Assembly: GCF_003932505.1 (NCBI RefSeq) | Contig: NZ_QZMU01000001.1 | Location: forward strand, 2,861,001-2,925,000 | Direction of reading: 5' to 3' | From: Thiohalobacter thiocyanaticus | GTDB lineage: Bacteria > Pseudomonadota > Gammaproteobacteria > Thiohalobacterales > Thiohalobacteraceae | DNA length: 64,000 nucleotides | Shown here: piece after piece, positions 28,153 through 39,210 of the stretch | Position numbering within the stretch: position 1 is the first letter of the stretch | Layout of the letters: every line of letters begins with the position of its first letter | The notes under the pieces: generated by a model | What the model saw: only the letters and a program-made list of their open reading frames with translations | Databases searched by the model: none | Told to the model about the DNA's origin: nothing | Made by a program: the position numbers and the translations under genes

Positions 28153-29019
28153 TCAGTCCTGCCGCCGCCACTTGCGGCGAAACCTCTCAATCTGTTCCGA
28201 AGTATAAAAATGCCGCATGTAGTCGGAATCGTACATGCGTTCGATGTAATCATCCGGCAACCGGATGCGTGACAGCATCTCGCGGTAGGCGGTACCGGCG
28301 CGCTCATCCCTGCTGCTGATATGTGTGTGCACCGGCTGCTCGGGTGCCGGTCGGTCGAAGAAGGCCTCGAGTCCGGTCCGGAATACCTCGTCGAAGCGTT
28401 CCAGCTGAAAGATCAGCACATGTATGTTGTCGCAGTGCAGGATCTGATAGCCCTGCGCCGGATTGAAGGGTTCGGAGTAGACATCCAGGCCGAAGTTGGC
28501 ATTGAGTTCGTCTCGGATCCAGTCGGTGTGGGCATCGTGGTTGAACTCCCGGAAGAAGATTTCCAGTGCCTGTTCAATGCTTATCCGGCCCTGTTCGTAG
28601 CGGCGGAAAAAATCCCTTATATGAAAACGCTCGATATCGAGGATGAAGTTGGACAGGTTGCGCCCGATGGGTTCGCGCACGGTGGAGACGATATACCACT
28701 GGCGGGCATCGCGCCGTCGGGTGACGGCCCTACTCAGCAGGCGCGCCACCCGCAGGTGGCGCTGCCACACGAACCACTGTACCTTCCGTCTGCGTTCGAT
28801 GTTGCTGGCGAGGTTGGCGGGGTTGAGGTAGTGGGTGTGATAGATGGGCCAGGGCAGTTGCATGGCACGCAGGGTGTTGACCAGGGTCATCGATCCGACC
28901 CGGCCCATCTGGTGCACGAGCAGCAGCGGGCTGTCGCTGCCGAGTTCGCGGCGCAGGCCGGCGAGCAGGCGCCGGGTGTTCATCTCGGAGCGCAATGAGT
29001 AGAGCAGAGGCTTGAGCAT
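28153..29019 (-). CDS. Sulfotransferase-like / putative capsular polysaccharide synthesis protein
   Basis: 288 residues. The N-terminal LLLVHQMGRVGSMTLVNTL looks like a 5'-phosphosulfate loop, and IVSTVREPIGRNLSNFI like the 3'-phosphate site of sulfotransferases. Basic residues dominate between 60 and 110. No signal peptide. It starts 3 bases after the asparagine-synthase-like gene, so the two form one operon. Acceptor unknown. Confidence 0.7.
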   Translation of the reverse strand: MLKPLLYSLRSEMNTRRLLAGLRRELGSDSPLLLVHQMGRVGSMTLVNTLRAMQLPWPIYHTHYLNPANLASNIERRRKVQWFVWQRHLRVARLLSRAVTRRRDARQWYIVSTVREPIGRNLSNFILDIERFHIRDFFRRYEQGRISIEQALEIFFREFNHDAHTDWIRDELNANFGLDVYSEPFNPAQGYQILHCDNIHVLIFQLERFDEVFRTGLEAFFDRPAPEQPVHTHISSRDERAGTAYREMLSRIRLPDDYIERMYDSDYMRHFYTSEQIERFRRKWRRQD

Positions 29020-29022
29020 GGC

Positions 29023-30834
29023 TCAGGCGTGTTCCTGCAGCCAGAGTTCCAGCATCATGATGACCCAGATCATCACGCCGTAATAGGCGGAATGGCCATC
29101 ACGGTGCGCGTCGGTCAGTTGATCCAGGTAAGCCGGGTTCAGGTAGCCGCGTTGGCGGAACCCGGCCAGAGAGTCGTAGGCCAGCTCGCGCAGCTGTTTG
29201 TCCTCGGACATCCAGATGCCGAAGGGCAGACCGAAACCATGTTTGCTCTTTTCCAGTGTCGCGTCCGGGAGGAAATCCTTCAGTGAACGTTTGTAGAAGG
29301 AACGCAGTTCCAGGCCGCGCATCAACAGCCGGTCGGGGATGCCGGTACTGAATTCCATCAGTTCCTGGTCCAGCATGGGATAGCGTACCTCCAGGCCGGC
29401 AAGCTGGCAGGTATGGCTGACCTTGCGCAGGTCGTTGTCGGCCAGGGTGATCTTCCAGTCCAGCTGCAGCATGCTCTTGAGCATGGAGTCCGAGTCGGCG
29501 CGCTGGTAGGCTTCGCGGATGTTGCGGATCGGGTCGTCCGGATCTATGCCCTCCAGAAAGTCGGCGGCGAAAATCTCCTGCAGCGGTGTCCGATGCAGAA
29601 AGTTGTAGCTCTCCATGCGCTCGGGCATAGGCAGTCGGGCCTGCTCCACATAGCTGCGTAACTTGCGCAGCGGTGGAATTCCCTGAGGCAGGTGCAGCGC
29701 CAGCGGCTCGATCAGGGATCGTTGCAGGAGGCGGGGCAGGGCGTCATAGACTGCGAACACCTTCTGCTTTGCGTAACGGGCATTGCCGGCGAACAGTTCA
29801 TCCCCGCCGTCGCCGGCAAGCAGACAGCGTATCCCCTGGTCACGGGCAAAACGGGCGCAATAGTAGGCGCCGATGGCGGAGGCATTGCCGAACGGCTCGT
29901 CGTAGGCACGAGCCAGCAGGGGCAGGGCGCTGGCGACATCCCCGGGCGTGACGTAATAAGTATTGAGCTGGGCTCCGAAATGTTCGGCACTGGTGCGGGC
30001 AAAGGGGGTTTCGTCATAGCCTTCGGCCTCGAAGCCGATGGAATAGGCCTGGACCGGGCTGTCCGTCAGGCCGGCATAGACGCCGGTCACGGTGCTGCTG
30101 TCCAGTCCGCCGCTGAGAAAGGCGCCGGTGGGGGCAAGGTCCGGATCCAGGCAGCGCTCGACGGCATTGTGCAGATGCGTCTTCAGCTCCGCCGCCAGCA
30201 TGGCCTCCGGATCGTGGCGGTCCCGGTACTCGGGCCGCCAGTAAAAACCGGCATCGAAACGGTCCGCCTCGATCAGCACGTACTGGGCGGCCAGGAGCTT
30301 GGAGGTGTGGCGGTAGATGGTTCCGGGGCTTGGCACCATGTGGAAATACAGATAGTCGAACAGCGCCTGGGGATTGATGTCGGCGATGAAATCCGGGTGG
30401 CGGCGCAGGCTGTTGAGGGAACTCCCGAAGACCACACCATCGGCGGTGATCTGGTAGGCCAGGGGGTATACGCCCAACCGGTCGGTGGCCAGCAGGACAG
30501 TGGCACGGGCAGGGTCGATGATCGCGAGTGAAAAGTGGCCGTGTACCTGCTCCAGGCAGGCCGGGCCGCGTTCCAGAAATGCATCTGCCAGCCGTTCGGC
30601 CAGCACCCGCAGCTCAAGTGTATCCCGCTGCCAGCGGGGCTGACCGGCCAGGGCGATGAGTAGTCCCCGGCTTTCCAGCACCTGTCCGGACGGACCCGCC
30701 GTGGCGCAGAAGGCCGGTTCCCGGACGCAGCGGTTCACAGGCGTCAGCGGGCAGGCCGAGAGCATGGCCTCGGCCGCTTCCGTGGGCTGGGCCCGGCCGG
30801 CAGTGAAGCCGATCCATCCGCACAGGTTGGTCAT
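29023..30834 (-). CDS. Asparagine-synthase-family protein with atypical N-terminus
   Basis: 603 residues. The PP-loop SGGLDSS, LAGDGGDELFAGNARY and KVSHTCQLAGLEVRYPMLD of the synthetase domain are intact. In the glutaminase half the usual Cys2 nucleophile is Cys5 (MTNLCGWIG), and the RGPD and GEIYN motifs are absent or weak. So glutamine hydrolysis is doubtful, unless the CTG codon just before Cys5 is the true start. It may use free ammonia or be lasso-peptide/AsnB-like in role. Cotranscribed with the sulfotransferase-like gene. Confidence 0.82.
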   Translation of the reverse strand: MTNLCGWIGFTAGRAQPTEAAEAMLSACPLTPVNRCVREPAFCATAGPSGQVLESRGLLIALAGQPRWQRDTLELRVLAERLADAFLERGPACLEQVHGHFSLAIIDPARATVLLATDRLGVYPLAYQITADGVVFGSSLNSLRRHPDFIADINPQALFDYLYFHMVPSPGTIYRHTSKLLAAQYVLIEADRFDAGFYWRPEYRDRHDPEAMLAAELKTHLHNAVERCLDPDLAPTGAFLSGGLDSSTVTGVYAGLTDSPVQAYSIGFEAEGYDETPFARTSAEHFGAQLNTYYVTPGDVASALPLLARAYDEPFGNASAIGAYYCARFARDQGIRCLLAGDGGDELFAGNARYAKQKVFAVYDALPRLLQRSLIEPLALHLPQGIPPLRKLRSYVEQARLPMPERMESYNFLHRTPLQEIFAADFLEGIDPDDPIRNIREAYQRADSDSMLKSMLQLDWKITLADNDLRKVSHTCQLAGLEVRYPMLDQELMEFSTGIPDRLLMRGLELRSFYKRSLKDFLPDATLEKSKHGFGLPFGIWMSEDKQLRELAYDSLAGFRQRGYLNPAYLDQLTDAHRDGHSAYYGVMIWVIMMLELWLQEHA

Positions 30835-31028
30835 TCCGGAACAGGTCCTTATCAGGTATTGTTGTCGTTGCTGCGGGCGTTGTATCAGGCCGTGGGCCGG
30901 TTGCGGTATGATCCCGGAACCGCTGTCAAATGTCCACTTTCCGCAGCCGTTGCCCGCATGGGTTTTTTTGTTATTTCAATGTGCTAAAGTCGATCGGCGG
31001 GAATTGCATAAACTTTAAAGGGCCTTGC

Positions 31029-31730
31029 ATGCACTGGTTGAAACGCTTGCGGATCCTCGTTGCCACGACCCTGCTGTTGCCGGCCGGGGCCGGCGCCATC
31101 GGATCCTTCAATCCCTCGGCGGCAGAACTGAGCCTGCTGCCGCCCTACTGCGGTCCGCGGGCCCAGCGCTGGGGCAATGACCTCGACCGTCCCGAGGTCC
31201 AGCGCTGGCGTTCCGTGTTCGGCAGTGACTATTTCCACATGCACCACTATTGCCAGGGCATGCTGCTGCTGCTGCGGGGTGATCGTCAACCCCTGGATTC
31301 GCGAGAGGCGACAGGCGAGTACGAAGCGGCCCTGAACAACCTGGAGTACATGGAAAGTCGTGCCTCGTCCGGCTTCGTCCTGATGCCGGAGCTGTATCTG
31401 AAAAAGGGGCGGGTGCTGCTGCGTCTCAACCGTGATCACAAGGCTCTGCAGGCCTTCCGTCAGGCCATTGAACTCAAACGCGACTACGTACCCGCCTATG
31501 CCGCGCTCAGCGATTTTTATCTGGACCGCGGCAAGCCGGAGCCGGCGCGCAAGGTGTTGCAGCAAGGCCTGGAAATCGTCCCGGACGCCGGTATCCTGCA
31601 GCGCCGGCTGGCTGAAATATCGCGGGATCAGGGTAACGAGGCCACACAGGCGGAGGAGGGGACGCCGGCTGCATCAGAGCCTGCAGCCACTGAGCCGCCG
31701 GCCGCGCCGGATGGGAATGCGGCGGAGTAG
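31029..31730 (+). CDS. Exported tetratricopeptide-repeat protein
   Basis: 233 residues from the ATG at 31029, chosen because a signal peptide (WLKRLRILVATTLLLPAGAGA) starts there; the longer upstream frame has no leader features. Two to three TPR helices pairs are seen at about 120-195 (LYLKKGRVLLRLNRDHKALQ, AYAALSDFYLDRGKPEPARK). The C-terminal tail is low-complexity Ala/Pro/Glu. Two Cys-containing segments after the signal (YCGPRAQRW, HHYCQG) may form a disulfide. Periplasmic scaffold; partner unknown. Confidence 0.75.
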   Translation: MHWLKRLRILVATTLLLPAGAGAIGSFNPSAAELSLLPPYCGPRAQRWGNDLDRPEVQRWRSVFGSDYFHMHHYCQGMLLLLRGDRQPLDSREATGEYEAALNNLEYMESRASSGFVLMPELYLKKGRVLLRLNRDHKALQAFRQAIELKRDYVPAYAALSDFYLDRGKPEPARKVLQQGLEIVPDAGILQRRLAEISRDQGNEATQAEEGTPAASEPAATEPPAAPDGNAAE

Positions 31731-31760
31731 ACCGCGCTTTCCAGTGCGCAGGATTCACGT

Positions 31761-32909
31761 ATGAAGCAGGCTCGGGACAAGGCCGTGTTGGTCATCAGCG
31801 AACTTTTCCTGCCGACCAAGGGCGGCACCGCGGTCTGGTTCGACGAGGTCTACCGGCGACTGGGCGGGAAGAATATCCATATCCTCACCGCCCGCGTGCC
31901 CGGCGGTGAATCGCATGACGTGAATCATCCCAACAGTATTCACCGCGTCAATCTGAGCCGACACTGGTGGCTGCGGCCGGAATCCCTGGCCATGTATGCC
32001 GGGCTGCTGTGGCGCGCCTTCATGATCACCCTGCGCCGGCCGGTGGCGACACTGCATGCCGGCCGGGTTCTGCCCGAGGGGATGGTGGCCCTGCTGATCG
32101 GTCGCCTGTTCGGCAGACCGGTGGTGATCTATGCCCACGGCGAAGAGATCACCACCTGGAACACGCCGCTCAAGCAGCGCGTACTGCGCTTTGTCTACCG
32201 CCAGGCCGATACCGTGGTGGCCAACAGCCGTTTCACCCGGGACCTGCTGCTGGTCCGGGGCGTGGCGGAGGAACGGATCCGGTTGATTTACCCCGGCGTG
32301 GATACCCGGCGGTTCCGTCCCGGGCTGGAGATCGGGGATCTGCGCCGGGACATCGGTGCCGAGGGTGCCAAACTGATCCTGTCGGTGGGCCGGCTGACCC
32401 GGCGCAAGGGTTTCGACCAGATCATCCAGGCGCTGCCGGCGCTGCTGGAGCGCGGTGTCGAGGTGCACTATGCCCTGATCGGCATCGGTGAGGACGAGGA
32501 TTATCTGCGCCGGCTGGCAGCGGAACAGGGAGTGAGCGAGCGGGTGCACCTGCTCGGGCATGTGAGCCCGGAGGACCTGCCGCGCTGGTACAACGCGGCG
32601 GATGTGTTCGCCATGCCCAACCGCGAGATCGGCGGCGACACCGAGGGCTTCGGCATGGTCTTCATCGAGGCCGCGGCCTGCGGTACGCCGGCCATCGCCG
32701 GCCAGGCGGGCGGCACCGGCTCGGCGGTGCTGGACGATGAAACCGGGCTGCGCATCGAGGGCGCCGACCTCAACCAGGTCATCGAGGCGCTTTACCGCAT
32801 CCTCGGTGACGAGGCGCTGGCCCGGCGCCTGAGTCGCAATGCGCTGGAGCGGGTGCAGCGCGAGTTCGCCTGGGAGGCGGTGGCGGAGAAGACCCGGCCG
32901 TTGTTGTGA
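31761..32909 (+). CDS. Glycosyltransferase family 4 protein
   Basis: 382 residues. The N-terminal FLPTKGGTAVWFDEVYRRLGG and the donor domain SVGRLTRRKGFDQII, GDTEGFGMVFIEAAACGTPAIAGQAGG with both acidic residues identify a GT4 retaining enzyme. The segment resembles PimB-like mannosyltransferases. It starts 30 bases after the TPR gene, so they are probably cotranscribed. Confidence 0.9.
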   Translation: MKQARDKAVLVISELFLPTKGGTAVWFDEVYRRLGGKNIHILTARVPGGESHDVNHPNSIHRVNLSRHWWLRPESLAMYAGLLWRAFMITLRRPVATLHAGRVLPEGMVALLIGRLFGRPVVIYAHGEEITTWNTPLKQRVLRFVYRQADTVVANSRFTRDLLLVRGVAEERIRLIYPGVDTRRFRPGLEIGDLRRDIGAEGAKLILSVGRLTRRKGFDQIIQALPALLERGVEVHYALIGIGEDEDYLRRLAAEQGVSERVHLLGHVSPEDLPRWYNAADVFAMPNREIGGDTEGFGMVFIEAAACGTPAIAGQAGGTGSAVLDDETGLRIEGADLNQVIEALYRILGDEALARRLSRNALERVQREFAWEAVAEKTRPLL

Positions 32910-32910
32910 A

Positions 32911-33175
32911 GGTCAAGAGCGCCACGGAATACACGCGCAGCAGAATACCAATGGCCACGGAAAACACGGAAAGCACGGAAAATATGTTTGCAAAAAACTG
33001 AAGAGGATCCGCCTGACTCAAGGCTCGTCATTCCGGCGCAGGCCGGAATCCATTGACCACAGGAGTTTCTGGATTCCGGCTTGCGCCGGAATGACGGGGA
33101 ATCTCAAATATTGCCCCCCGACTTGGTATCAACCCTGTCCGTGCTTTCCGTGTATTCCGTGGCGCTCTTGATCTT
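32911..33175. repeat. Composite repeat element II
   Basis: Left arms at 32911-32935 (CAAGAGCGCCACGGAATAC) and 32953-32982 (9-base tandem CACGGAAAA, CACGGAAAG). The right arm at 33137-33175 is the inverse complement of the left outer arm. A double hairpin of 71 bases lies between, at 33026-33096. Same plan as 491-769 and 61810-62014. Confidence 0.75.
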
Positions 33176-33188
33176 GATCCTGTTCAGA

Positions 33189-33689
33189 TCAATCCGCGAA
33201 CTCCAACCGCATCTCGTATTCCTTCACCGCGTTGGCCGCACACGCCTCGTCGATGTCGCCGCCCGGGGCGCCGCTCACACCCACTGCGCCGATCAGGCTG
33301 CCGCCGGAGCGGATCTCGACCCCGCCGCGCATCATGATCAGGCCATCGATGTGATTGAGTTCGCGTGCGATGTCGCCGCGGTTCTCGATCAGGGTGCCGG
33401 TATCCACCGCGCCCATGATGACGGCATTGGCCTTCTCCTCGGAGATCTGCAGGGTGAAGCGCGGGGCCAGGTCGTCGCGCAGGGCGGCGCGCAGGTTGCC
33501 GTTGCGGTCGACCACCACGGCGCTGACCTGGTAGCCCTTCTCGCGGCATTCCATGACCGCCGTATTGGCGATGTCGCGGGCCAGGTCCAGGCCGATGTTC
33601 TTCTGGGTGAGCATGTCCTCGGCGCCGGCCGTGGCCGTCATGCCGAGTCCGAGCAGCAGGGCCGCGCCTGCGGATTTCAGTGGTTTCAT
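33189..33689 (-). CDS. Exported heme-binding-like protein (GlcG/HbpS, DUF336)
   Basis: 166 residues. The signal peptide ends TAGAE (about residue 23). The mature part shows the GlcG/HbpS fold: MECREKGYQVSAVVVDRNGNL, LNHIDGLIMMRGGVEIRSGGSLIGAVGVSGAPGG in pieces, and a final acidic DIDEACAANAVKEY. Family members bind heme or act as redox sensors; here it is periplasmic. Flanked by repeats, and not obviously part of the suf operon. Confidence 0.85.
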   Translation of the reverse strand: MKPLKSAGAALLLGLGMTATAGAEDMLTQKNIGLDLARDIANTAVMECREKGYQVSAVVVDRNGNLRAALRDDLAPRFTLQISEEKANAVIMGAVDTGTLIENRGDIARELNHIDGLIMMRGGVEIRSGGSLIGAVGVSGAPGGDIDEACAANAVKEYEMRLEFAD

Positions 33690-33721
33690 ATCGACCTCCT
33701 TTATTGAGGTGGTAACTCCAT

Positions 33722-33825
33722 GCGTGTCGGGTTACGCTGCGCTAACCCGACCTACAGGGTTATAACTTCACATTACATTGCTTTCTTCCGTGCTTTCCGT
33801 GTATTCCGTGGCGCTCTTGATCTGA
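33722..33825. repeat. Palindromic GGGTTACGC..GCGTAACCC-like repeat plus a lone outer arm
   Basis: 33727-33757 holds CGGGTTACGCTGCGCTAACCCG, a hairpin-forming dispersed repeat. 33785-33821 is a near copy of the right arm at 33137-33173 (CCGTGCTTTCCGTGTATTCC) without a partner arm or central double hairpin. Confidence 0.6.
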
Positions 33826-33831
33826 GTCTGA

Positions 33832-34266
33832 TCAGGCCGTGGCGGAGGCGTCCTGGCGGGCGGCCCTGGCCTGGCTTTTCATCATTTCAAACAGGGCATA
33901 GACGCCGATGTGGCGATTGGGGGAGAGCTGCTCGTCGAGCTGGAGCTTTTCGAAGATCTCGTCCATGTCGAGCTGGTTGATCTCTTCGGCACTGCGGCCG
34001 CTGGTGAGCTGGATCAGCAGGGCCAGCACGCCCTTGATGACGGCGGTGTCGCAGTCACCGTGGAAATTGATCCTTCCGGGCTGGTCGGGGTCGGGATAGG
34101 CGTGGATGTGCACGGTGCTCATGCAGCCCTTGACCCGGTTGTCCTCGGTCTTGAGCTCCGCGGGCATGGGCGGCAGCTGCTCGCCCAGCTCGATCAGGTA
34201 CTGATAGCGCTGGTCCCAGTCACCCAGCAGCTCGAAGGTGTCGACGAATTCCTGTAGGTCGGTCAT
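33832..34266 (-). CDS. sufE: Cysteine desulfuration protein SufE
   Basis: 144 residues. Acceptor Cys48 lies in NRVKGCMSTV, the conserved SufE loop. It normally receives sulfane sulfur from SufS and hands it to SufBCD. No sufS is in this window, so the desulfurase must come from elsewhere. It is the last gene of the suf cluster. Confidence 0.93.
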   Translation of the reverse strand: MTDLQEFVDTFELLGDWDQRYQYLIELGEQLPPMPAELKTEDNRVKGCMSTVHIHAYPDPDQPGRINFHGDCDTAVIKGVLALLIQLTSGRSAEEINQLDMDEIFEKLQLDEQLSPNRHIGVYALFEMMKSQARAARQDASATA

Positions 34267-34301
34267 GCCTGCCCCGTGTTACGGCTCGCTGTGGATGGTC
34301 T

Positions 34302-34628
34302 TCAGACGCTGAAGGATTCGCCGCAGCCGCAGCTGTCCTTGACGTTGGGGTTGTTGAACTCGAAGCCCTCGTTCAGGGCGTTCTGGCGGACATAGTCGAG
34401 CTCCATGCCGTCAAGCATCGGCATGCTGTTGCTGTCGATGACCACCTTGACGCCGTGGCATTCGAAGACCTGGTCGTCGTCGGTTACCTCGTCGGCGTAA
34501 TCGACCACATAGGCAAAACCGCTGCAGCCACTCTTGCGGGTGCCCAGGCGCAGACCGATGCCTTCGCCGCGCTTTTCCAGCATGGTGCGCACGCGCTGTG
34601 CGGCCGCTTCGGTGAGCTGTATGGACAT
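34302..34628 (-). CDS. sufA: A-type iron-sulfur carrier (SufA/IscA/ErpA family)
   Basis: 108 residues. The three cluster ligands are Cys35 ([11 protein letters not shown]) and Cys100/Cys102 (DSCGCGESF). Length and motif spacing are those of A-type carriers. Its position in the suf operon points to SufA; ErpA cannot be excluded from sequence alone. Confidence 0.93.
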   Translation of the reverse strand: MSIQLTEAAAQRVRTMLEKRGEGIGLRLGTRKSGCSGFAYVVDYADEVTDDDQVFECHGVKVVIDSNSMPMLDGMELDYVRQNALNEGFEFNNPNVKDSCGCGESFSV

Positions 34629-34666
34629 GGTTTCCTCCTGTCGGATCTGTTGTGCTGAACCTGGGA

Positions 34667-35068
34667 TCAGAGCATGCCCAGTTCAAGCCGGGCCTCGTCA
34701 CTCATGCGGTCCATGGTCCAGGGCGGATCCCAGACCAGTTCCACATTGACCTCGTTGACCTCTTCCAGCCGCCTGACCGCATTTGCCACCATCCCCGGCA
34801 TGCTGCCGGCGACCGGGCAGGCCGGTGCGGTCAGGGTCATGTCGATGTCGACCTTGCCGCTGGCCTCGTGGATCACGATTTTGTAGATCAGGCCGAGATC
34901 GTAGAGATTGACCGGGATTTCCGGGTCATAGACGGTGCGCAAGGCGGCGATGACGCGCTCTTCCAGGGTGTCGCCCTCGACCTCCAGGGGCGTGTCCCCG
35001 TCCGGGCCGCCGTTGCCGGCCTGGTCGAGTTCCTCTTTGTCGATGAAACGGGCGATGCGTTCAAACAT
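34667..35068 (-). CDS. sufT: SufT-like DUF59/MIP18 family protein
   Basis: 133 residues. The DUF59 core [17 protein letters not shown] is followed by [15 protein letters not shown] with the conserved Cys. SufT helps Fe-S protein maturation in many bacteria under high demand. It lies between sufD and sufA on the same strand, with start at the ATG at 35068. Confidence 0.9.
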   Translation of the reverse strand: MFERIARFIDKEELDQAGNGGPDGDTPLEVEGDTLEERVIAALRTVYDPEIPVNLYDLGLIYKIVIHEASGKVDIDMTLTAPACPVAGSMPGMVANAVRRLEEVNEVNVELVWDPPWTMDRMSDEARLELGML

Positions 35069-35094
35069 GGCCTTGTCTCCGTGTTTCCGTATGA

Positions 35095-36441
35095 TTAGTG
35101 ACTCGCGGCGGTGTCGATGGCGACATCTGCCAGTCGGGTCTGCAGTTTCTGGTCCACCCGCTCGATGAAGGCGGGTATGGTGCAGCTCTCCAGCACCGCG
35201 TCGGCGAAGCCCAGGCACAGCATCTTGCGCGCGGTATCCGCATTGATGCCGCGTGTGCGCAGGTAGAACAGCTGCATGGGATCGAGCTGGCCGACGGTGG
35301 TGCCGTGGCTGCACTTGACGTCGTCGGCGAAGATCTCCAGCTGCGGCTTGGTATCGACCTCGGCACCGCGTGACAGCAGCAGGGTGTCGTTGGACAGATG
35401 CGCCTCGGTCTGCTGCGCATCCCTGACCACCCCGGATGCGGCCGTCGAGTACGGCCTTGCCCTTGCCGGCCAGGATGCCCTTGAACTTCTGCTCACTGTT
35501 GCAGCGGGGCACGGGGTGACGCACGTCCAGATGGATGTCGGTGAGCTGACCGTCGCCGGCGAAGTAGAAACCGGCCAGGTCGCAGTTGGCCTCTTCGCCG
35601 CTGAAGGCGGTGTGGTATTCGGTCCGCGCCCAGGTGCCGCCGAGACTGGCTACCATGCCACGATAGCGGCTGCGCCCGGCCTGGGCCAGGTGGATCACGC
35701 TCATGTGATAGGCCTGGGCGGCCTCGTCCTGCAGCCGGTCGTGTTCCAGCTCCGCGTCCTCGCCGAGGATGATCTCGGTCAGGCCGTTGTTGAAGTAGGG
35801 CGCGTCGGTGGTGCTGGCGTACTGCTCCACCAGGCGTGCACGCGCGCCCTGGTCCAGCACGATCAGGTTGCGCGGCGTCATCACGCTGGGCTCGTCCAGG
35901 CCCACCGACAGATACAGCACCTCGATGGGCTGTTCCACGGAGACGCCGGCCGGTATATGCAGGCACATGCCGTCGTTGAGCAGGGCCGTGTTCAGGGCTT
36001 CGAAGGTTTCCAGGTCAGCATCGATGATGGCCTGACCCAGCCACTGATTGACGAATTCGCTGTCGCTGTCGATGGCATCGCGCAGGCTGATCAGGCTGAC
36101 CGAAGGATCCAGGTCGGCGGTCATCGACAGATGCGGGACCAGCCGGCCGTTGGCGAAGACCAGCCGTGCGGCCGGCTGCTCGACCAGCAGCAGATCCTCG
36201 ATGTCGGAATCGGTCAGGGCCTCGAAGGCCTCGTCGCGGTAGCGGAAGGGCTGTTCCAGCACCTGGCCGATGTTGCTGTAGCGCCACTCCTCGGCCTTGC
36301 GCGTGGGGAAACCCTGCTCGGTGAAGCGGGCAGCTGCGGCCTGGCGGCGCGCATCCAGCCACGGCTGGCCGGCGCCGGGCAGCGACGACCGTGCGGCATC
36401 GATCAGCTCGCGGTAATGTTCGACGGGCTTGAGGGCCTCGC

Positions 36442-36445
<4 letters not shown>
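35095..36445 (-). CDS. sufD: Fe-S cluster assembly protein SufD, frameshifted
   Basis: About 449 residues after removing one base. The N-terminal half ends in GKGKAVLDGRI, and the C-terminal half resumes with VVRDAQQTEAHLSNDTLLLS in another frame. The break is at a CCCC run (plus strand 35430-35433). The C-terminal motif KCSHGTTVGQLDPMQLFYLRTRGI is intact. SufD pairs with SufB on SufC as the scaffold. An otherwise complete essential-type operon argues for a base-calling error. Confidence 0.92.
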
Positions 36446-37194
<749 letters not shown>

Positions 37195-37228
37195 ATTGTA
37201 AATCCTCCTGCGTTAATCCGGGTTCGGC

Positions 37229-38674
<1,446 letters not shown>

Positions 38675-38896
38675 CGATTGAGCTCCTCTCCGGCAGACCC
38701 GATTCGTGTTCGGTGCTGCCTGCTTTTAAAGATGCTGGCCCGGGCCCCCGGCTGGCTTCAGGGAACCCCGTTCCGGTCGCGGTGCGATCCTGTCGCCGCA
38801 AAGCGACAACGAATCCCAGCGGGATTGTACAATTTTTGCCACTTCCCGGCGGGTTCCCGGGTGGGGTCCGGGGCCCGACGTATTTCCTTAGCTAAT

Positions 38897-38935
38897 TGGT
38901 CGGGTATTTTAATAATTGTTGACCAAAATAGTCAA
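38897..38935 (-). promoter_or_regulatory. suf promoter with overlapping IscR type 1-like operator
   Basis: 38919-38935 reads TTGACCAAAATAGTCAA, matching 16 of 17 core positions of the IscR type 1 consensus as I recall it. A perfect half-site (ATACCCGAC on the minus strand) lies at 38899-38907. On the minus strand the site overlaps a -35 TTGACT (38930-38935), an 18-base spacer and a -10 TAAAAT (38906-38911). Bound [2Fe-2S]-IscR would block this promoter. The rest of 38675-39210 shows nothing else that is recognisable. Confidence 0.65.
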
Positions 38936-39210
38936 CATTATTTCTGGTGGGGATTGGTTGTCGGAAAAACAGTGGCTTGGACCTGCAGGAGACGGGATTT
39001 CCCGGCTGGCTGGGGTTTTGCGACCCGAGCGGGCGGGGCCGAACCGGTAACTTTATTATATTAACGCCGTCAGCCGCCGCGCCGCAAGCTGTCGGACGGC
39101 TGCCAGGCGGGCCCGATTGTCCGGTTTTCGCCGGATGGGGTAGGATGGCCGCACGGTCGGGTGTACCGATCCCATTGTCCGACAACAAGCGCAAGCGAAG
39201 GAGAAACAGC

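Noticed and set aside
32953..32982. Tandem 9-base units resembling a CRISPR or VNTR
   Set aside because: Only about three contiguous units with no spacers, and no cas genes nearby. They are arms of a composite element.
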